Part shown: positions 38,889 to 48,342 of the stretch, piece by piece
How the letters are laid out: each line of letters begins with the position of its first letter
How positions within the stretch are numbered: the stretch's first letter is position 1
Assembly: GCF_002964705.1 (NCBI RefSeq)
Contig: NZ_PQCD01000022.1
Coordinates: 127,186 to 191,185 of the forward strand
Direction of reading: 5' to 3'
Origin: Pseudoalteromonas sp. T1lg75
GTDB lineage: Bacteria; Pseudomonadota; Gammaproteobacteria; Enterobacterales; Alteromonadaceae
Length of the DNA stretch: 64,000 nucleotides
Made by a program: the position numbers and the translations under genes
The notes under the pieces: model-generated
The model's database searches: none
What the model was told of the DNA's origin: nothing
The model's input: only the letters and a program-made list of their open reading frames with translations

Positions 38889-39662
38889 TTACAAACGAAT
38901 ACCGCCGTCGATTTCTACCACACGTCCGGTGAAGAAATCGTTTTCAAAGATATACTTGGCGGTATGGGCGATTTCCTCGGCTTCACCAAGGCGACCTACC
39001 GGCTTCATCTTCACCAGGCGCTCTTTGGCTTCTGGCTTCATGGCATCCGTCATCTTGGTACGAATAACACCTGGGGCAATGGCGCCCACGCGAATACCAA
39101 AACGACCCAGCTCTTTAGCCCAGCTGGTCGTCATGGCAACCACGCCGGATTTAGCCGCCGAGTAGTTGGTCTGACCCATGTTACCGGCACGTGCCACGCT
39201 ACTCATGTTGATGATCACGCCACCCTCGCCGCTTTCAACCATGTGTACCGCAGCTTCACGGCCACATAGGAAAACACCGGTAAGGTTAACGTCAATAACA
39301 GACTGGAACTGCGCCAGAGACATCTTATCAACCACCTTGCCTTCTTTGGCCTTGATAAAGAGACCGTCGCGCAGAATACCGGCGTTATTGATAAGGCCAT
39401 GAATGGCACCAAAGTCTTGAGCGATAGCGGCAAAAGTTGCTTCCACTTCCTGCTCAACACTGACGTTGGCTACATAGGCTTTAATTTTTGCATCCGCATT
39501 GGTACTGGCCTGACGTAAATGCGTCACAGCTTCATCCAACAGAGCACTGTCCATATCGATTAGGGCCAACTGGGCGCCTTGCTCGGCGGCCATTTGTGCC
39601 ATAGCTAAGCCCAGGCCCTGAGCGCCACCGGTGACAACTATGGTTTTATTATTTAAATCCAT
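38889..39662 (-). CDS. ivdG: SDR dehydrogenase of the ivd operon (probable 3-hydroxy-2-methylbutyryl-CoA dehydrogenase)
   Basis: The 257-residue NAD-dependent SDR shows TGGAQGLG (residues 11-18), NNAGI, the catalytic serine in INMSSVARAG and Y-S-A-A-K. It ends with FFTGRVVEIDGGIRL as in FabG-like enzymes. As last gene of the isoleucine/valine operon it most likely oxidises 2-methyl-3-hydroxybutyryl-CoA in isoleucine breakdown. That role rests on position and on the same gene order in Shewanella ivd operons. mmsB ends 2 bp upstream. Confidence 0.85.
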   Translation of the reverse strand: MDLNNKTIVVTGGAQGLGLAMAQMAAEQGAQLALIDMDSALLDEAVTHLRQASTNADAKIKAYVANVSVEQEVEATFAAIAQDFGAIHGLINNAGILRDGLFIKAKEGKVVDKMSLAQFQSVIDVNLTGVFLCGREAAVHMVESGEGGVIINMSSVARAGNMGQTNYSAAKSGVVAMTTSWAKELGRFGIRVGAIAPGVIRTKMTDAMKPEAKERLVKMKPVGRLGEAEEIAHTAKYIFENDFFTGRVVEIDGGIRL

Positions 39663-39664
39663 GC

Positions 39665-40552
39665 TTATTTCTTCTCAAATAGGGTAAAAATAGCGCTGAA
39701 GTCTTTCGCTCCTGCCCCTTGGTTTTGCAACAGGGTGTAGAGGTTTTTGCTAAGCGCACCAAGTGGGGTTACCGAGCCTGAGTTTTGCGCCGCTTCCAGC
39801 GCCAAACCTAAGTCTTTGGCCATCAAATCAACCATAAAGCCCGGCTGATACTGGTTGCTTGAAGGCACGGAATCAATCACACCCGGACATGGGTTATACA
39901 GCTCTAGCGTCCAGTTACGGCCTGAGCTGTTAAGCATTATCTCAGACAGCACTTTAGGGTCTAAACCGTGGTTGATACCCATTTGCAGCGCTTCACTGGT
40001 ACCGGCCATCAAGATACTCAACAGCATATTGTTACAAATTTTAGCCACTTGTCCGGCGCCAATGGCACCGGCATGGAAAATATTCTTACCCATATTTTGT
40101 AAAATGGGCTCAACCGCGTCGAAATGTTCCTGCGCGCCACCGACGATAAAGGTTAAGGTACCCGCTGCGGCCCCTGCTACGCCACCTGAAACCGGCGCAT
40201 CGACAAAGGCAATGCCCTTGTCCATTAGCGCTTCGCCAAGGCTCTTGGCACTGGCCGCATCTATGGTTGAGCAGTCGATCACGATTGCATCGTCACCAAG
40301 ATGGTTAATTAAGCCATCTTCGCCTAAATAAAGTGACTGCACATGCTTGGCCGCTGGCAGCATGCTGATCACAAAGTTAGCACCCTGAGCGACATCATTG
40401 GCATTCTTACACGCCGTTGCCCCTTCCTCGGCCAATTGGCTGACCACATGCTGGTTTAAATCAAATACTTGCACTTCGTGGCCGGCGGCAATCAGGTTAC
40501 GCGCCATTGGCGCGCCCATATTACCCAGGCCGATAAATCCTATTTTAGCCAT
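39665..40552 (-). CDS. mmsB: 3-hydroxyisobutyrate dehydrogenase
   Basis: Oxidises 3-hydroxyisobutyrate to methylmalonate semialdehyde in valine breakdown. The 295 residues have the NAD-binding GFIGLGNMGAPMARNL at the N-terminus, the signature FVDAPVSGGVAGAAAGTL, and the catalytic lysine in GQVAKICNNMLL. MmsA, three genes upstream in the same operon, uses the product. Gaps of 9 bp and 2 bp to the neighbours support co-transcription. Confidence 0.94.
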   Translation of the reverse strand: MAKIGFIGLGNMGAPMARNLIAAGHEVQVFDLNQHVVSQLAEEGATACKNANDVAQGANFVISMLPAAKHVQSLYLGEDGLINHLGDDAIVIDCSTIDAASAKSLGEALMDKGIAFVDAPVSGGVAGAAAGTLTFIVGGAQEHFDAVEPILQNMGKNIFHAGAIGAGQVAKICNNMLLSILMAGTSEALQMGINHGLDPKVLSEIMLNSSGRNWTLELYNPCPGVIDSVPSSNQYQPGFMVDLMAKDLGLALEAAQNSGSVTPLGALSKNLYTLLQNQGAGAKDFSAIFTLFEKK

Positions 40553-40561
40553 GCCTTTCTC

Positions 40562-41695
40562 CTAAGCTAAGCTTGCCAACGGGTGGCTCTCACCCATGGG
40601 TGCAAAAAATCGTTCAATTACATCCGCAGGCACACTCTCTAAAGTGGGGTATTGCCACTTGGGTGCCATGTCTTTATCTATCAAGAGTGCACGAACGCCC
40701 TCTTGGAATTCCCCCACCTCACAGCAGGTCACCGACATGCCCAGTTCCATTTGGAAACAGGCTTTAAGGGATAAACCCTGAGCGCGTTTAAGCTGTTCGA
40801 ACACCAGATGCGCGCTAAGCGGGCAACCGTGTTTCAGGGTTTTAATGGCCTTGGCGAGCCATTTATCGTCGGTTTCGATAGCGCTCAGGTAATCCACCTT
40901 GGCTGCCAGAGTGTCAAACTCGGCAAGCTTGGTGATAACTGCCTGATGCTTGCGCAAGCCACCTTTTTCCATCGCCTTAGACTCGCTTTCGAATTTCTTC
41001 AACAGCTGCGTCAGCTTATCGTGATTAAGGGCTGAAACCTGGCCCCAGCTTTGCTCACACAAGGTGCTTAGCAGCTCGACAAAGCGCTCGCTGTCGATGC
41101 TGTGATCCGCCAAACTGGCAAAACGAGCATCATCGGCATTCATTAGCGCCCCGGTTAGACCGAGGAACAAACCCACCTGGTCCGGCGCTTTTTGTAAGAA
41201 ATAGCTGCCGCCCACGTCCGGGTATAAGCCTATGGTGATTTCCGGCATGGCGAGCTTAGAGCGCTCGGTGACTACACGGTGACTGGCGCCGGCCATCAGA
41301 CCCATACCGCCGCCCATGATAAATCCGTCACCCCACACGACAATCGGCTTGTCATAACAATGAATGGCATAGTCCAGACGGTATTCTTCGCTAAAGAAGG
41401 TCTTACCATAGTCTTTGGGCTCACCCGTGGCCATGGCACGATGCAGGCTAACCACATCGCCGCCGGCACAAAAGGCTTTTTCGCCGGCGCCCTTGATAAT
41501 AACTAGAGCAACCTCGTCATCGCTTTGCCACTTGGTCAGCTGCTCGTCGAGCAGACGGATCATATTCAGGTTTAAGGCATTGAGTGCTTTGGGCACATTT
41601 AAGGTAGCAAGGGCGATTTTTGCGCCATTGCTACACTGAGCCAGCTCAAACACCACCTCTGATTCTGGGTTATTGAGAGGGATCAGTGTATCCAT
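40562..41695 (-). CDS. ivdE: 3-hydroxyisobutyryl-CoA hydrolase (crotonase fold)
   Basis: A 377-residue crotonase-superfamily enzyme, longer than simple hydratases, as is usual for HIBYL-CoA hydrolases. Motifs are KAFCAGGDVVSLHRAM, VWGDGFIMGGGMGLMAGASH and PEITIGLYPDVGGSYFLQKA (catalytic Glu and Asp region). It releases CoA from 3-hydroxyisobutyryl-CoA before MmsB. The start codon overlaps the upstream stop (TAATG), so translation is coupled to the hydratase. Confidence 0.9.
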   Translation of the reverse strand: MDTLIPLNNPESEVVFELAQCSNGAKIALATLNVPKALNALNLNMIRLLDEQLTKWQSDDEVALVIIKGAGEKAFCAGGDVVSLHRAMATGEPKDYGKTFFSEEYRLDYAIHCYDKPIVVWGDGFIMGGGMGLMAGASHRVVTERSKLAMPEITIGLYPDVGGSYFLQKAPDQVGLFLGLTGALMNADDARFASLADHSIDSERFVELLSTLCEQSWGQVSALNHDKLTQLLKKFESESKAMEKGGLRKHQAVITKLAEFDTLAAKVDYLSAIETDDKWLAKAIKTLKHGCPLSAHLVFEQLKRAQGLSLKACFQMELGMSVTCCEVGEFQEGVRALLIDKDMAPKWQYPTLESVPADVIERFFAPMGESHPLASLA

Positions 41696-42471
41696 TAGCC
41701 GTTCACCCAGTTCGCTTTGCGTTTTTCCAAGAAGGCGTTTACACCTTCTTTTTGGTCTTGGGTGTCGAACAATTTCACAAACAGTTCACGCTCAAGCGGC
41801 AGTGCACTGGTGATATCGCCGTGACGACCTTTTTGAATCAGCTCCTTACAGTAGCTAACCGCTACAGGGCTTTGGTCACCCACTTGCTCGGCAAGGGCCA
41901 TGGCTTTATCAAGGGCACCACCTGTCGCTACCACTTCTTCTACCAGACCGATTTCTTTGGCCTTGTCGGCTTTAATGCGCTCACCACACAAGATCATGCG
42001 CTTGGCCCAGCCTTCGCCCACCAGCCATGACAGGTTCTGAGTACCACCGGCACAAGGAAGCAGACCCACCTTGGCTTCCGGCAGTGCCATTTGTGCTTGC
42101 TCTTCGGCAATACGGATATCACAGGCTAGGGCCACTTCTAGACCACCGCCCATGGCATAACCATTGATAGCGGCAATCGACACACCGCGGAAATTGCTTA
42201 GCGCTTCAAAGGCGGCGCCAAATACTTGTGACATCTGCGCCGCAACGCCCTTGTCACCACTTGCGAATACATTCAAGTCGGCGCCGGCAGAGAAAAACTT
42301 CTCACCCTCACCTGTCAGTACCAAGGCGAAGATGTCTTTATCGGCGTTAAGGGCTTCAACCTGCTCTTTAAGGCTGATTAGCGTTTGTTCAGTCCAGGTG
42401 TTTGCCGGCGGATTACTCATGGTAAGGACGGCAATGTGCCCTTTTTTTTCTAGTTGAATTTGTGCTGACAT
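41695..42471 (-). CDS. ivdD: Enoyl-CoA hydratase of branched-chain catabolism
   Basis: The 258-residue crotonase hydrates methacrylyl-CoA and/or tiglyl-CoA. The oxyanion-hole segments are EKFFSAGADLN and GYAMGGGLEVALACD. The two catalytic glutamates fall in AEEQAQMALPEAKVGLLPCA. It sits between acyl-CoA dehydrogenase (9 bp upstream) and HIBYL-CoA hydrolase (1-bp overlap), the order of steps in valine breakdown. Its exact substrate range is inferred from this context. Confidence 0.9.
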   Translation of the reverse strand: MSAQIQLEKKGHIAVLTMSNPPANTWTEQTLISLKEQVEALNADKDIFALVLTGEGEKFFSAGADLNVFASGDKGVAAQMSQVFGAAFEALSNFRGVSIAAINGYAMGGGLEVALACDIRIAEEQAQMALPEAKVGLLPCAGGTQNLSWLVGEGWAKRMILCGERIKADKAKEIGLVEEVVATGGALDKAMALAEQVGDQSPVAVSYCKELIQKGRHGDITSALPLERELFVKLFDTQDQKEGVNAFLEKRKANWVNG

Positions 42472-42480
42472 AACTTCCTC

Positions 42481-43638
42481 CTAAAGAATTTCGTTCACTT
42501 CATCGGCCAGAATACGTCTAGCAACGATTAAGCGCATGATTTCGTTCGTACCTTCGAGAATTTGGTGAACACGTACATCACGCAGATGACGCTCAAGCGG
42601 GTATTCTTTGATGTAACCGTAACCACCGTGGATCTGCAGTGCATCATCACACACCTTCACGCCCACATCGGTCGCAAAACGCTTGGCCATGGCGCAATAG
42701 GCTGTTTTTTCGCTATCGCCACTGTCCAGTTTAAACGCCGCCAGGCGAACCATTTGACGTGCTGCCACCAATTCGGTGTTCATATCCGCCAGTTTAAATT
42801 GCAATGCCTGGAATGCCGCCAACGGCTTACCGAACTGCTCACGCTCTTTAAGGTAGGCTTTCGCCGTGTTCAAGGCTTGTTGTGCGGTACCGATTGAACA
42901 GGTGGCGATATTAATACGACCACCATCCAGGCCCTGCATTGCAAACTTAAAGCCTTCGCCTTCGTTACCTAACAGGTGATCGGCTGGGATACGTACGTTT
43001 TCGAAGGTAACCAGGCGAGTCGGCTGTGCGTTCCAGCCCATTTTCTCTTCCGCTTTACCATAGCTGATACCTTCCGCGTCCGCAGGAACCACAAAGGCGC
43101 TAATGCCTTTCGGGCCTGCTTCACCGGTACGGGCCATGACCACCAGCACTTCTGTGCTACCGGCGCCAGAGATAAACATTTTCGAACCCGTGATGTAGTA
43201 ATGGTCACCATCACGTACGGCCTTGGTTTTAAGCGAGGCCGCATCCGAGCCGCTGCCCGGCTCAGTCAAACAATAAGAAGCCAGTTTTTCACCGGTTACC
43301 AACTCAGGGCAATAGGTGTCTTTCGCCGTTTGGGTACCGAAACTTGCTACCATCCAGGTCGCCATATTGTGAATGGTCAACATCGCCGTGGTGGCGGTAC
43401 AGCCTTTGGCCAACTGTTCAAAAATAATGCTTGAGTCTAGTCGAGAAAGGCCTAAACCACCGGCTTCTTCCGGGGTGTAAAGTGAACAAAAGCCAAGCTC
43501 ACCTGCTTTTTGAATGGTTTCTTTGGGGAAAATATGTTCCTGATCCCACTTTGCTGCAAATGGGGCTAGTTCCTGACTGGCAAAACGTTCGGCCATATCG
43601 GCAAAGGCCAGTTGATCTTCGCTAAGATTAAAATCCAT
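42481..43638 (-). CDS. ivdC: Acyl-CoA dehydrogenase (isobutyryl-/2-methylbutyryl-CoA)
   Basis: A 385-residue FAD enzyme that introduces the double bond into branched acyl-CoA. It has SYCLTEPGSGSDAASLKT, FISGAGSTEVLVVMARTGE and the C-terminal catalytic glutamate in VHQILEGTNEIMRLIVAR. That Glu position is the short-chain/isobutyryl type, unlike LiuA in the same window, where Glu lies earlier. Operon position gives the substrate. Electron transfer would go through ETF. Confidence 0.92.
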   Translation of the reverse strand: MDFNLSEDQLAFADMAERFASQELAPFAAKWDQEHIFPKETIQKAGELGFCSLYTPEEAGGLGLSRLDSSIIFEQLAKGCTATTAMLTIHNMATWMVASFGTQTAKDTYCPELVTGEKLASYCLTEPGSGSDAASLKTKAVRDGDHYYITGSKMFISGAGSTEVLVVMARTGEAGPKGISAFVVPADAEGISYGKAEEKMGWNAQPTRLVTFENVRIPADHLLGNEGEGFKFAMQGLDGGRINIATCSIGTAQQALNTAKAYLKEREQFGKPLAAFQALQFKLADMNTELVAARQMVRLAAFKLDSGDSEKTAYCAMAKRFATDVGVKVCDDALQIHGGYGYIKEYPLERHLRDVRVHQILEGTNEIMRLIVARRILADEVNEIL

Positions 43639-43695
43639 AACACACTCTCTTGTACTACATGTTTACGGGCCGCTCCCAGGCGACCCGTAAAGAAA

Positions 43696-45186
43696 TTATT
43701 TAAGGTGAATACTCATGTTTGGTCCACTTACCACGTCGTCTTCAAACCAACGCGCGGTAATAGTCTTGGTCTCGGTATAGAAACGGACACCCTGCTTACC
43801 ATAGGTATGCTGGTCGCCGTAGAACGAGCCTTTCCAACCTGTGAACGAGAAGAATGGCAATGGCACAGGGATTGGTACGTTCACACCAACCTGACCTACT
43901 TCGATATGGTGCTGGAACTTACGCGCCGCAGCGCCGCTGGCGGTAAAGATAGAAGTACCGTTACCGTATGGGTTGTCATTGATAAGGGCAATGGCTTCGT
44001 CCAGGGTATCTACAAACACACAGCACAATACCGGACCGAAGATTTCTTCGCGGTAAATGGCCATGTCAGGCGTGACATTGGTGAACAGCGTAGGTCCAAC
44101 CCAGTTACCTTCTTCATAGCCTTCAACGGTGAAGTCAGAGCCATCAAGCAGACAGTCGGCGCCTTCTTGCTTACCTTGGGCAATTAGCGACAGGATACGT
44201 TGCTTCGCGGCGATGGTTGTTTGCGGACCATAGGCTGAGTCAGCTTGGTCCCAAGGACCTGGCTTAACAACACTCAGTGCATCTTTAAGCTCATCAACCC
44301 AGTCTTTCGCACTGCCAACGAATACGGCTACCGAAATACCCATACAACGTTGACCGGCAGCACCTACCGATGAACCAACCAGGTTATTGATGACGTTTTG
44401 CTTGTGAGCATCTGGCATGACGACCATGTGGTTTTTTGCACCCACACAGCATTGCACGCGTTTTAGGTTTGCTGTGCCCTTGTCGTAGATATACTGACCA
44501 ACACCACAAGAACCTACGAATGAAATAGCACGGATATCTGGGTGCTCTAGTAGCTGATCTACCTGACCCTTGGTGCCGTGAACTACTTGCAGTACGCCCT
44601 TAGGTGCACCGGCTTCTTCGAACAGCTCTACTAAGCGCATTGGCGTTAGCGGGTCTTGTTCAGACGGCTTCAATACGAAGGTGTTACCGCATACAATCGC
44701 CAGTGGGAACATCCACAATGGGATCATCGCCGGGAAGTTAAAGGGTGTTACACCGGCACACACGCCTAATGGCTGGATAAGTGAATAGGTGTCGATATTA
44801 CGTGCGACGTTAGACACGGTTTCACCCATCATGTTCGATGGTGCGTTAGCCGCTTGCTCAACCACTTCGATACCACGCCATACATCGCCCTTGGCATCCT
44901 CAAAGGTTTTACCAAGCTCATGACAGATGATGGTGGCCAGCTCGTCGTGGTGGTCTTTTAGCAACTGAGCGTAACGCATCATAATGCGCGCACGCTCACT
45001 TACCGGTACTTCTTTCCAGGTTTGGAACGCTTCTTTGGCAGAGGCTATGGCTTCACTTACTTCTGCTTCGGTGGCCATAGGCACTTGTGCAAGCACTTCC
45101 TGGTTAGCCGGGTTTACTACGTCTAACCACTGAGATGTTTCAGATTGGCGCATTTCGCCGCCGATATATAATGGTACCTTGTGCAT
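43696..45186 (-). CDS. mmsA: Methylmalonate-semialdehyde dehydrogenase (acylating)
   Basis: The 496-residue CoA-acylating aldehyde dehydrogenase converts methylmalonate semialdehyde to propionyl-CoA and CO2. Visible are [32 protein letters not shown] and the nucleophilic cysteine in [20 protein letters not shown]. The family's missing general base Glu is consistent with its CoA-acylating reaction. It is second in the leftward operon, with 57-63 bp gaps on either side. Confidence 0.95.
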   Translation of the reverse strand: MHKVPLYIGGEMRQSETSQWLDVVNPANQEVLAQVPMATEAEVSEAIASAKEAFQTWKEVPVSERARIMMRYAQLLKDHHDELATIICHELGKTFEDAKGDVWRGIEVVEQAANAPSNMMGETVSNVARNIDTYSLIQPLGVCAGVTPFNFPAMIPLWMFPLAIVCGNTFVLKPSEQDPLTPMRLVELFEEAGAPKGVLQVVHGTKGQVDQLLEHPDIRAISFVGSCGVGQYIYDKGTANLKRVQCCVGAKNHMVVMPDAHKQNVINNLVGSSVGAAGQRCMGISVAVFVGSAKDWVDELKDALSVVKPGPWDQADSAYGPQTTIAAKQRILSLIAQGKQEGADCLLDGSDFTVEGYEEGNWVGPTLFTNVTPDMAIYREEIFGPVLCCVFVDTLDEAIALINDNPYGNGTSIFTASGAAARKFQHHIEVGQVGVNVPIPVPLPFFSFTGWKGSFYGDQHTYGKQGVRFYTETKTITARWFEDDVVSGPNMSIHLK

Positions 45187-45249
45187 AATACAGGTCTCCC
45201 CAAATTGACTGCGCGCCCGGAAATTATCGTTATACGGGCGCTGGATAAA

Positions 45250-46443
45250 TTAAAGTGCTTCGACTGCCAAGGCTACGGCTTCGCCGCCACCGATGCATAA
45301 AGAAGCAACACCACGGCGTTTGCCCTGGTTACGCAAAGCGTGAATAAGTGTGGTCAGAATACGGGCACCGCTGGCACCGATTGGGTGACCTAGGGCACAG
45401 GCGCCGCCGTTAACGTTCACCTTGTCTTTATTCAGACCCATTTCATTAATGGCCAACATGGTCACCATGGCAAAAGCTTCGTTGATTTCCCATAGATCAA
45501 CGTCATCCGTGCTCCACTCTAGCTTGGCCAGCAGTTTTTCCATGGCGCCCACGGGAGCAATGGTGAATTCCGCAGGCAAACGCGAATGTGTGCTGTGACC
45601 GCTGATACGAGCGATAGGCGCAAGACCCAGCTTTTGCGCTTCAGCATAGCTCATTACCACTAGCGCAGAGGCACCATCTGAAATAGACGATGAGTTTGCC
45701 GCAGTGATAGTGCCGTCTTTTTTAAATGCTGGACGTAGCGAAGGAATTTTATCTGGGCGGGCATTACCAGGTTGCTCATCGGTATCAACTACCAGGTCGC
45801 CTTTGCGCGTGCTGATGGTATGGGCAACAACTTCGTTGCTAAATGCACCGCTGCCGATGGCCTTATTGGCTTTTTCCAATGAAGCGACGGCAAATTCGTC
45901 CATTTGTTCGCGGGTAATGTCGTATTGATCCGCCGTGGCCTGGGCAAAACAGCCCATTGCCAGGTTATCGTACGCATCTTCAAGACCGTCCATCATCATA
46001 TGGTCTTTTACTTCACCGTGACCCATGCGCATACCGCCACGGGCTTTAGGTAACATATAAGGGGCATTAGACATGCTTTCCATGCCGCCAGCCACTACGC
46101 TGTTTACGCTGCCGGCCTTAATAAGGTCATGGGCCAACATAACGGCTTTAAGACCAGAGCCACACACCTTATTAATGGTGGTTGCGCCGGTGTGCTTGTC
46201 CATACCGGCTTTAATCATTGCCTGGCGCGCCGGTGCCTGACCCAGACCCGCAGGCAGAACACAGCCCATAATGACTTCATCGATCTCACTAGGGTTAATA
46301 TTCACACTCTCGAGCGCGCCTTTAATAGCAGAGGCACCCAGTTCGGTGGCACTTGCGCCGCTCAAGGCGCCCATAAAACCGCCCATGGCGGTACGCTTCG
46401 CACTGACAATTACAATGTCGTTATCGTTTAACTGTGAGCTCAT
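45250..46443 (-). CDS. ivdA: Acetyl-CoA C-acyltransferase (thiolase) of the ivd operon
   Basis: The 397-residue degradative thiolase splits 2-methylacetoacetyl-CoA to acetyl-CoA and propionyl-CoA. Catalytic residues are Cys in TTINKVCGSGLKAVMLAHD, His in NVNGGACALGHPIGASGARI and Cys in SLCIGGGEAVAL. It is the first gene behind the LiuR-like site at 46486. Substrate choice is inferred from the operon; general beta-ketothiolase activity is equally possible. Confidence 0.92.
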   Translation of the reverse strand: MSSQLNDNDIVIVSAKRTAMGGFMGALSGASATELGASAIKGALESVNINPSEIDEVIMGCVLPAGLGQAPARQAMIKAGMDKHTGATTINKVCGSGLKAVMLAHDLIKAGSVNSVVAGGMESMSNAPYMLPKARGGMRMGHGEVKDHMMMDGLEDAYDNLAMGCFAQATADQYDITREQMDEFAVASLEKANKAIGSGAFSNEVVAHTISTRKGDLVVDTDEQPGNARPDKIPSLRPAFKKDGTITAANSSSISDGASALVVMSYAEAQKLGLAPIARISGHSTHSRLPAEFTIAPVGAMEKLLAKLEWSTDDVDLWEINEAFAMVTMLAINEMGLNKDKVNVNGGACALGHPIGASGARILTTLIHALRNQGKRRGVASLCIGGGEAVALAVEAL

Positions 46444-46485
46444 ATTCGGGTCTCCATAATCAATTTCACTTGAGCATACATAAAA

Positions 46486-46507
46486 TTTACGTTTACGCCA
46501 ACGTCAA
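46486..46507 (-). promoter_or_regulatory. LiuR-like site upstream of the ivd operon
   Basis: TTTACGTTTACGCCAACGTC resembles the LiuR consensus of TTTACG/ACGTAAA halves and lies about 45 bp upstream of ivdA. A second site in front of liuR supports shared control. Confidence 0.65.
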
Positions 46508-46669
46508 TTAGATAAGTTTAATCTGTCCACTTTTTGAGCTGTAAACTTATCTAGCCGGCCCAACCCTGCTTCTTAAAAACTCCTACACTTTCTCGCAAGG
46601 CCAATAACAACCGGCTCTGGCGCCCATATTTGTGATTTTGTACCTCTCCAAAAGAGAGTTGAAATCCAG

Positions 46670-46689
46670 CTTTACCTTTACGTAAACTT
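46670..46689 (+). promoter_or_regulatory. LiuR-like site upstream of liuR
   Basis: CTTTACCTTTACGTAAACTT lies just upstream of a TTAATAT -10-like box at 46704 and about 50 bp before liuR. MerR-type regulators bind such near-palindromes in the promoter, so autoregulation is likely. Confidence 0.75.
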
Positions 46690-46736
46690 CACTTATATTG
46701 GTGTTAATATTTTGTAGTAGATAAGACTAAATAACG

Positions 46737-47153
46737 ATGACTGAGCAAAGCCAAAGCCCCAGCGAGCAACCGGAACAGACTTTCTCCATCAGCGATCTGG
46801 CAAAAGAATTCGATATCACCACCCGCAGTATTCGTTTCTACGAAGACCAGGGACTGATCATGCCACGTCGTAACGGCCAAACCCGCATTTACTCAAAACG
46901 CGATAAGGTCCGTCTAAAGCTGATCTTACGGGGCAAACGCCTGGGCTTTAGCCTTGCCGAAACCGGCCGTTTGTTCGAGCTTTACGACGCCGACAAATCC
47001 AGCGCCAAACAGTTAGTCACTATGTTAGACCTTATCGAAGAGAAAAAAGCACACTTAATACAGCAAATGGACGACATTAAAGTCGTACTAATGGAACTCG
47101 TAACGGCCGAAAAACGCTGCCGTGAAACTCTCTCACATTTACAACAGGATTAA
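46737..47153 (+). CDS. liuR: MerR-family regulator of branched-chain catabolism LiuR
   Basis: A 138-residue MerR regulator. The winged helix is [20 protein letters not shown] with [21 protein letters not shown] dimerising coiled coil follows ([20 protein letters not shown]) with a short C-terminal effector end containing one cysteine (EKRCRETL). LiuR is known to control liu and ivd operons in Shewanella and relatives. Placement 5 bp before liuA and sites on both sides of the divergent gap fit that. Confidence 0.93.
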   Translation: MTEQSQSPSEQPEQTFSISDLAKEFDITTRSIRFYEDQGLIMPRRNGQTRIYSKRDKVRLKLILRGKRLGFSLAETGRLFELYDADKSSAKQLVTMLDLIEEKKAHLIQQMDDIKVVLMELVTAEKRCRETLSHLQQD

Positions 47154-47158
47154 TCATC

Positions 47159-48334
47159 ATGAGTACTATCTCTCTATATAAAGAGCTTAACTTTGGCTTA
47201 GGCGAAACCGCCGACATGATCCGAGCCCACGTTAATAGCTTTGCCAGCGCCGAGATCGCGCCTTTAGCAGAGCAAACCGATGAGCAAAATATGTTTCCTA
47301 ATGAGCTGTGGACCAAGTTTGGTGATATGGGCCTGTTAGGCATGACGGTTAGCGAAGAGTTCGGTGGCGCCGGTCTGGGTTACCTAGAGCACGTGATTGC
47401 CATGGAAGAGATCAGCCGTGCCAGCGCCTCTATCGGCCTAAGCTATGGCGCTCACTCTAACCTGTGTGTAAACCAAATTTTCCGTAATGGTAATGAAGAA
47501 CAAAAAGCAAAATACCTGCCTAAGCTGATCAGCGGTGAGCACATCGGTGCTTTAGCCATGAGTGAGCCGGGTGCGGGTTCAGACGTGGTTTCTATGCGCT
47601 TAAAAGCAGAGAAAAAAGGCGACCACTACATCCTTAACGGCAATAAAATGTGGATCACTAACGGTCCAGACGCCCACACCTATGTGATCTACGCGAAAAC
47701 CGATTCTAACGCCGGTCCTAAAGGCATCACCGCCTTTATCGTTGAACGTGACACTCCGGGATTCACTCAAGCACAAAAGCTAGACAAACTAGGTATGCGC
47801 GGTTCAAACACCTGTGAGCTGGTATTCGAAAACTGTGCGGTTCCAGAAGAAAACATCCTGGGTAACCTAAACGAAGGCGTTAAGGTGCTAATGAGTGGCC
47901 TGGATTACGAACGTGTAGTTCTGTCTGGCGGTTCACTGGGCATTATGCAGGCCTGTATGGATGTGGTTGTGCCTTATATCCACGAGCGTAAGCAATTCGA
48001 CACGCCTATCGGTCAGTTCCAGCTGATCCAGGGTAAGATTGCCGACATGTACACGCAAATGAATGCCGCGCGTTCATACGTGTATACCGTAGCTCGCGCC
48101 TGTGACCGTGGTGAAACCACGCGTAAGGATGCCGCTGCGGTTATCCTTTACGCTGCCGAGCTGGCAACCAAGATGGCTCTGGATGCGATTCAAATCCTAG
48201 GCGGTAACGGTTATATCAACGAATACCCTACCGGCCGTCTGTTACGCGATGCCAAGTTATATGAAATCGGTGCTGGTACGTCTGAAATTCGTCGTATGTT
48301 GATCGGCCGCGAACTGTTCAGCGAAAGCCGCTAA
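47159..48334 (+). CDS. liuA: Isovaleryl-CoA dehydrogenase
   Basis: First oxidation of leucine-derived isovaleryl-CoA to 3-methylcrotonyl-CoA. The 391-residue FAD enzyme has [37 protein letters not shown] and [16 protein letters not shown]. The catalytic glutamate is in [12 protein letters not shown], the position typical of isovaleryl-CoA dehydrogenases rather than other acyl-CoA dehydrogenases. liuB follows after 8 bp. Confidence 0.96.
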   Translation: MSTISLYKELNFGLGETADMIRAHVNSFASAEIAPLAEQTDEQNMFPNELWTKFGDMGLLGMTVSEEFGGAGLGYLEHVIAMEEISRASASIGLSYGAHSNLCVNQIFRNGNEEQKAKYLPKLISGEHIGALAMSEPGAGSDVVSMRLKAEKKGDHYILNGNKMWITNGPDAHTYVIYAKTDSNAGPKGITAFIVERDTPGFTQAQKLDKLGMRGSNTCELVFENCAVPEENILGNLNEGVKVLMSGLDYERVVLSGGSLGIMQACMDVVVPYIHERKQFDTPIGQFQLIQGKIADMYTQMNAARSYVYTVARACDRGETTRKDAAAVILYAAELATKMALDAIQILGGNGYINEYPTGRLLRDAKLYEIGAGTSEIRRMLIGRELFSESR

Positions 48335-48342
48335 GGTGTTGT

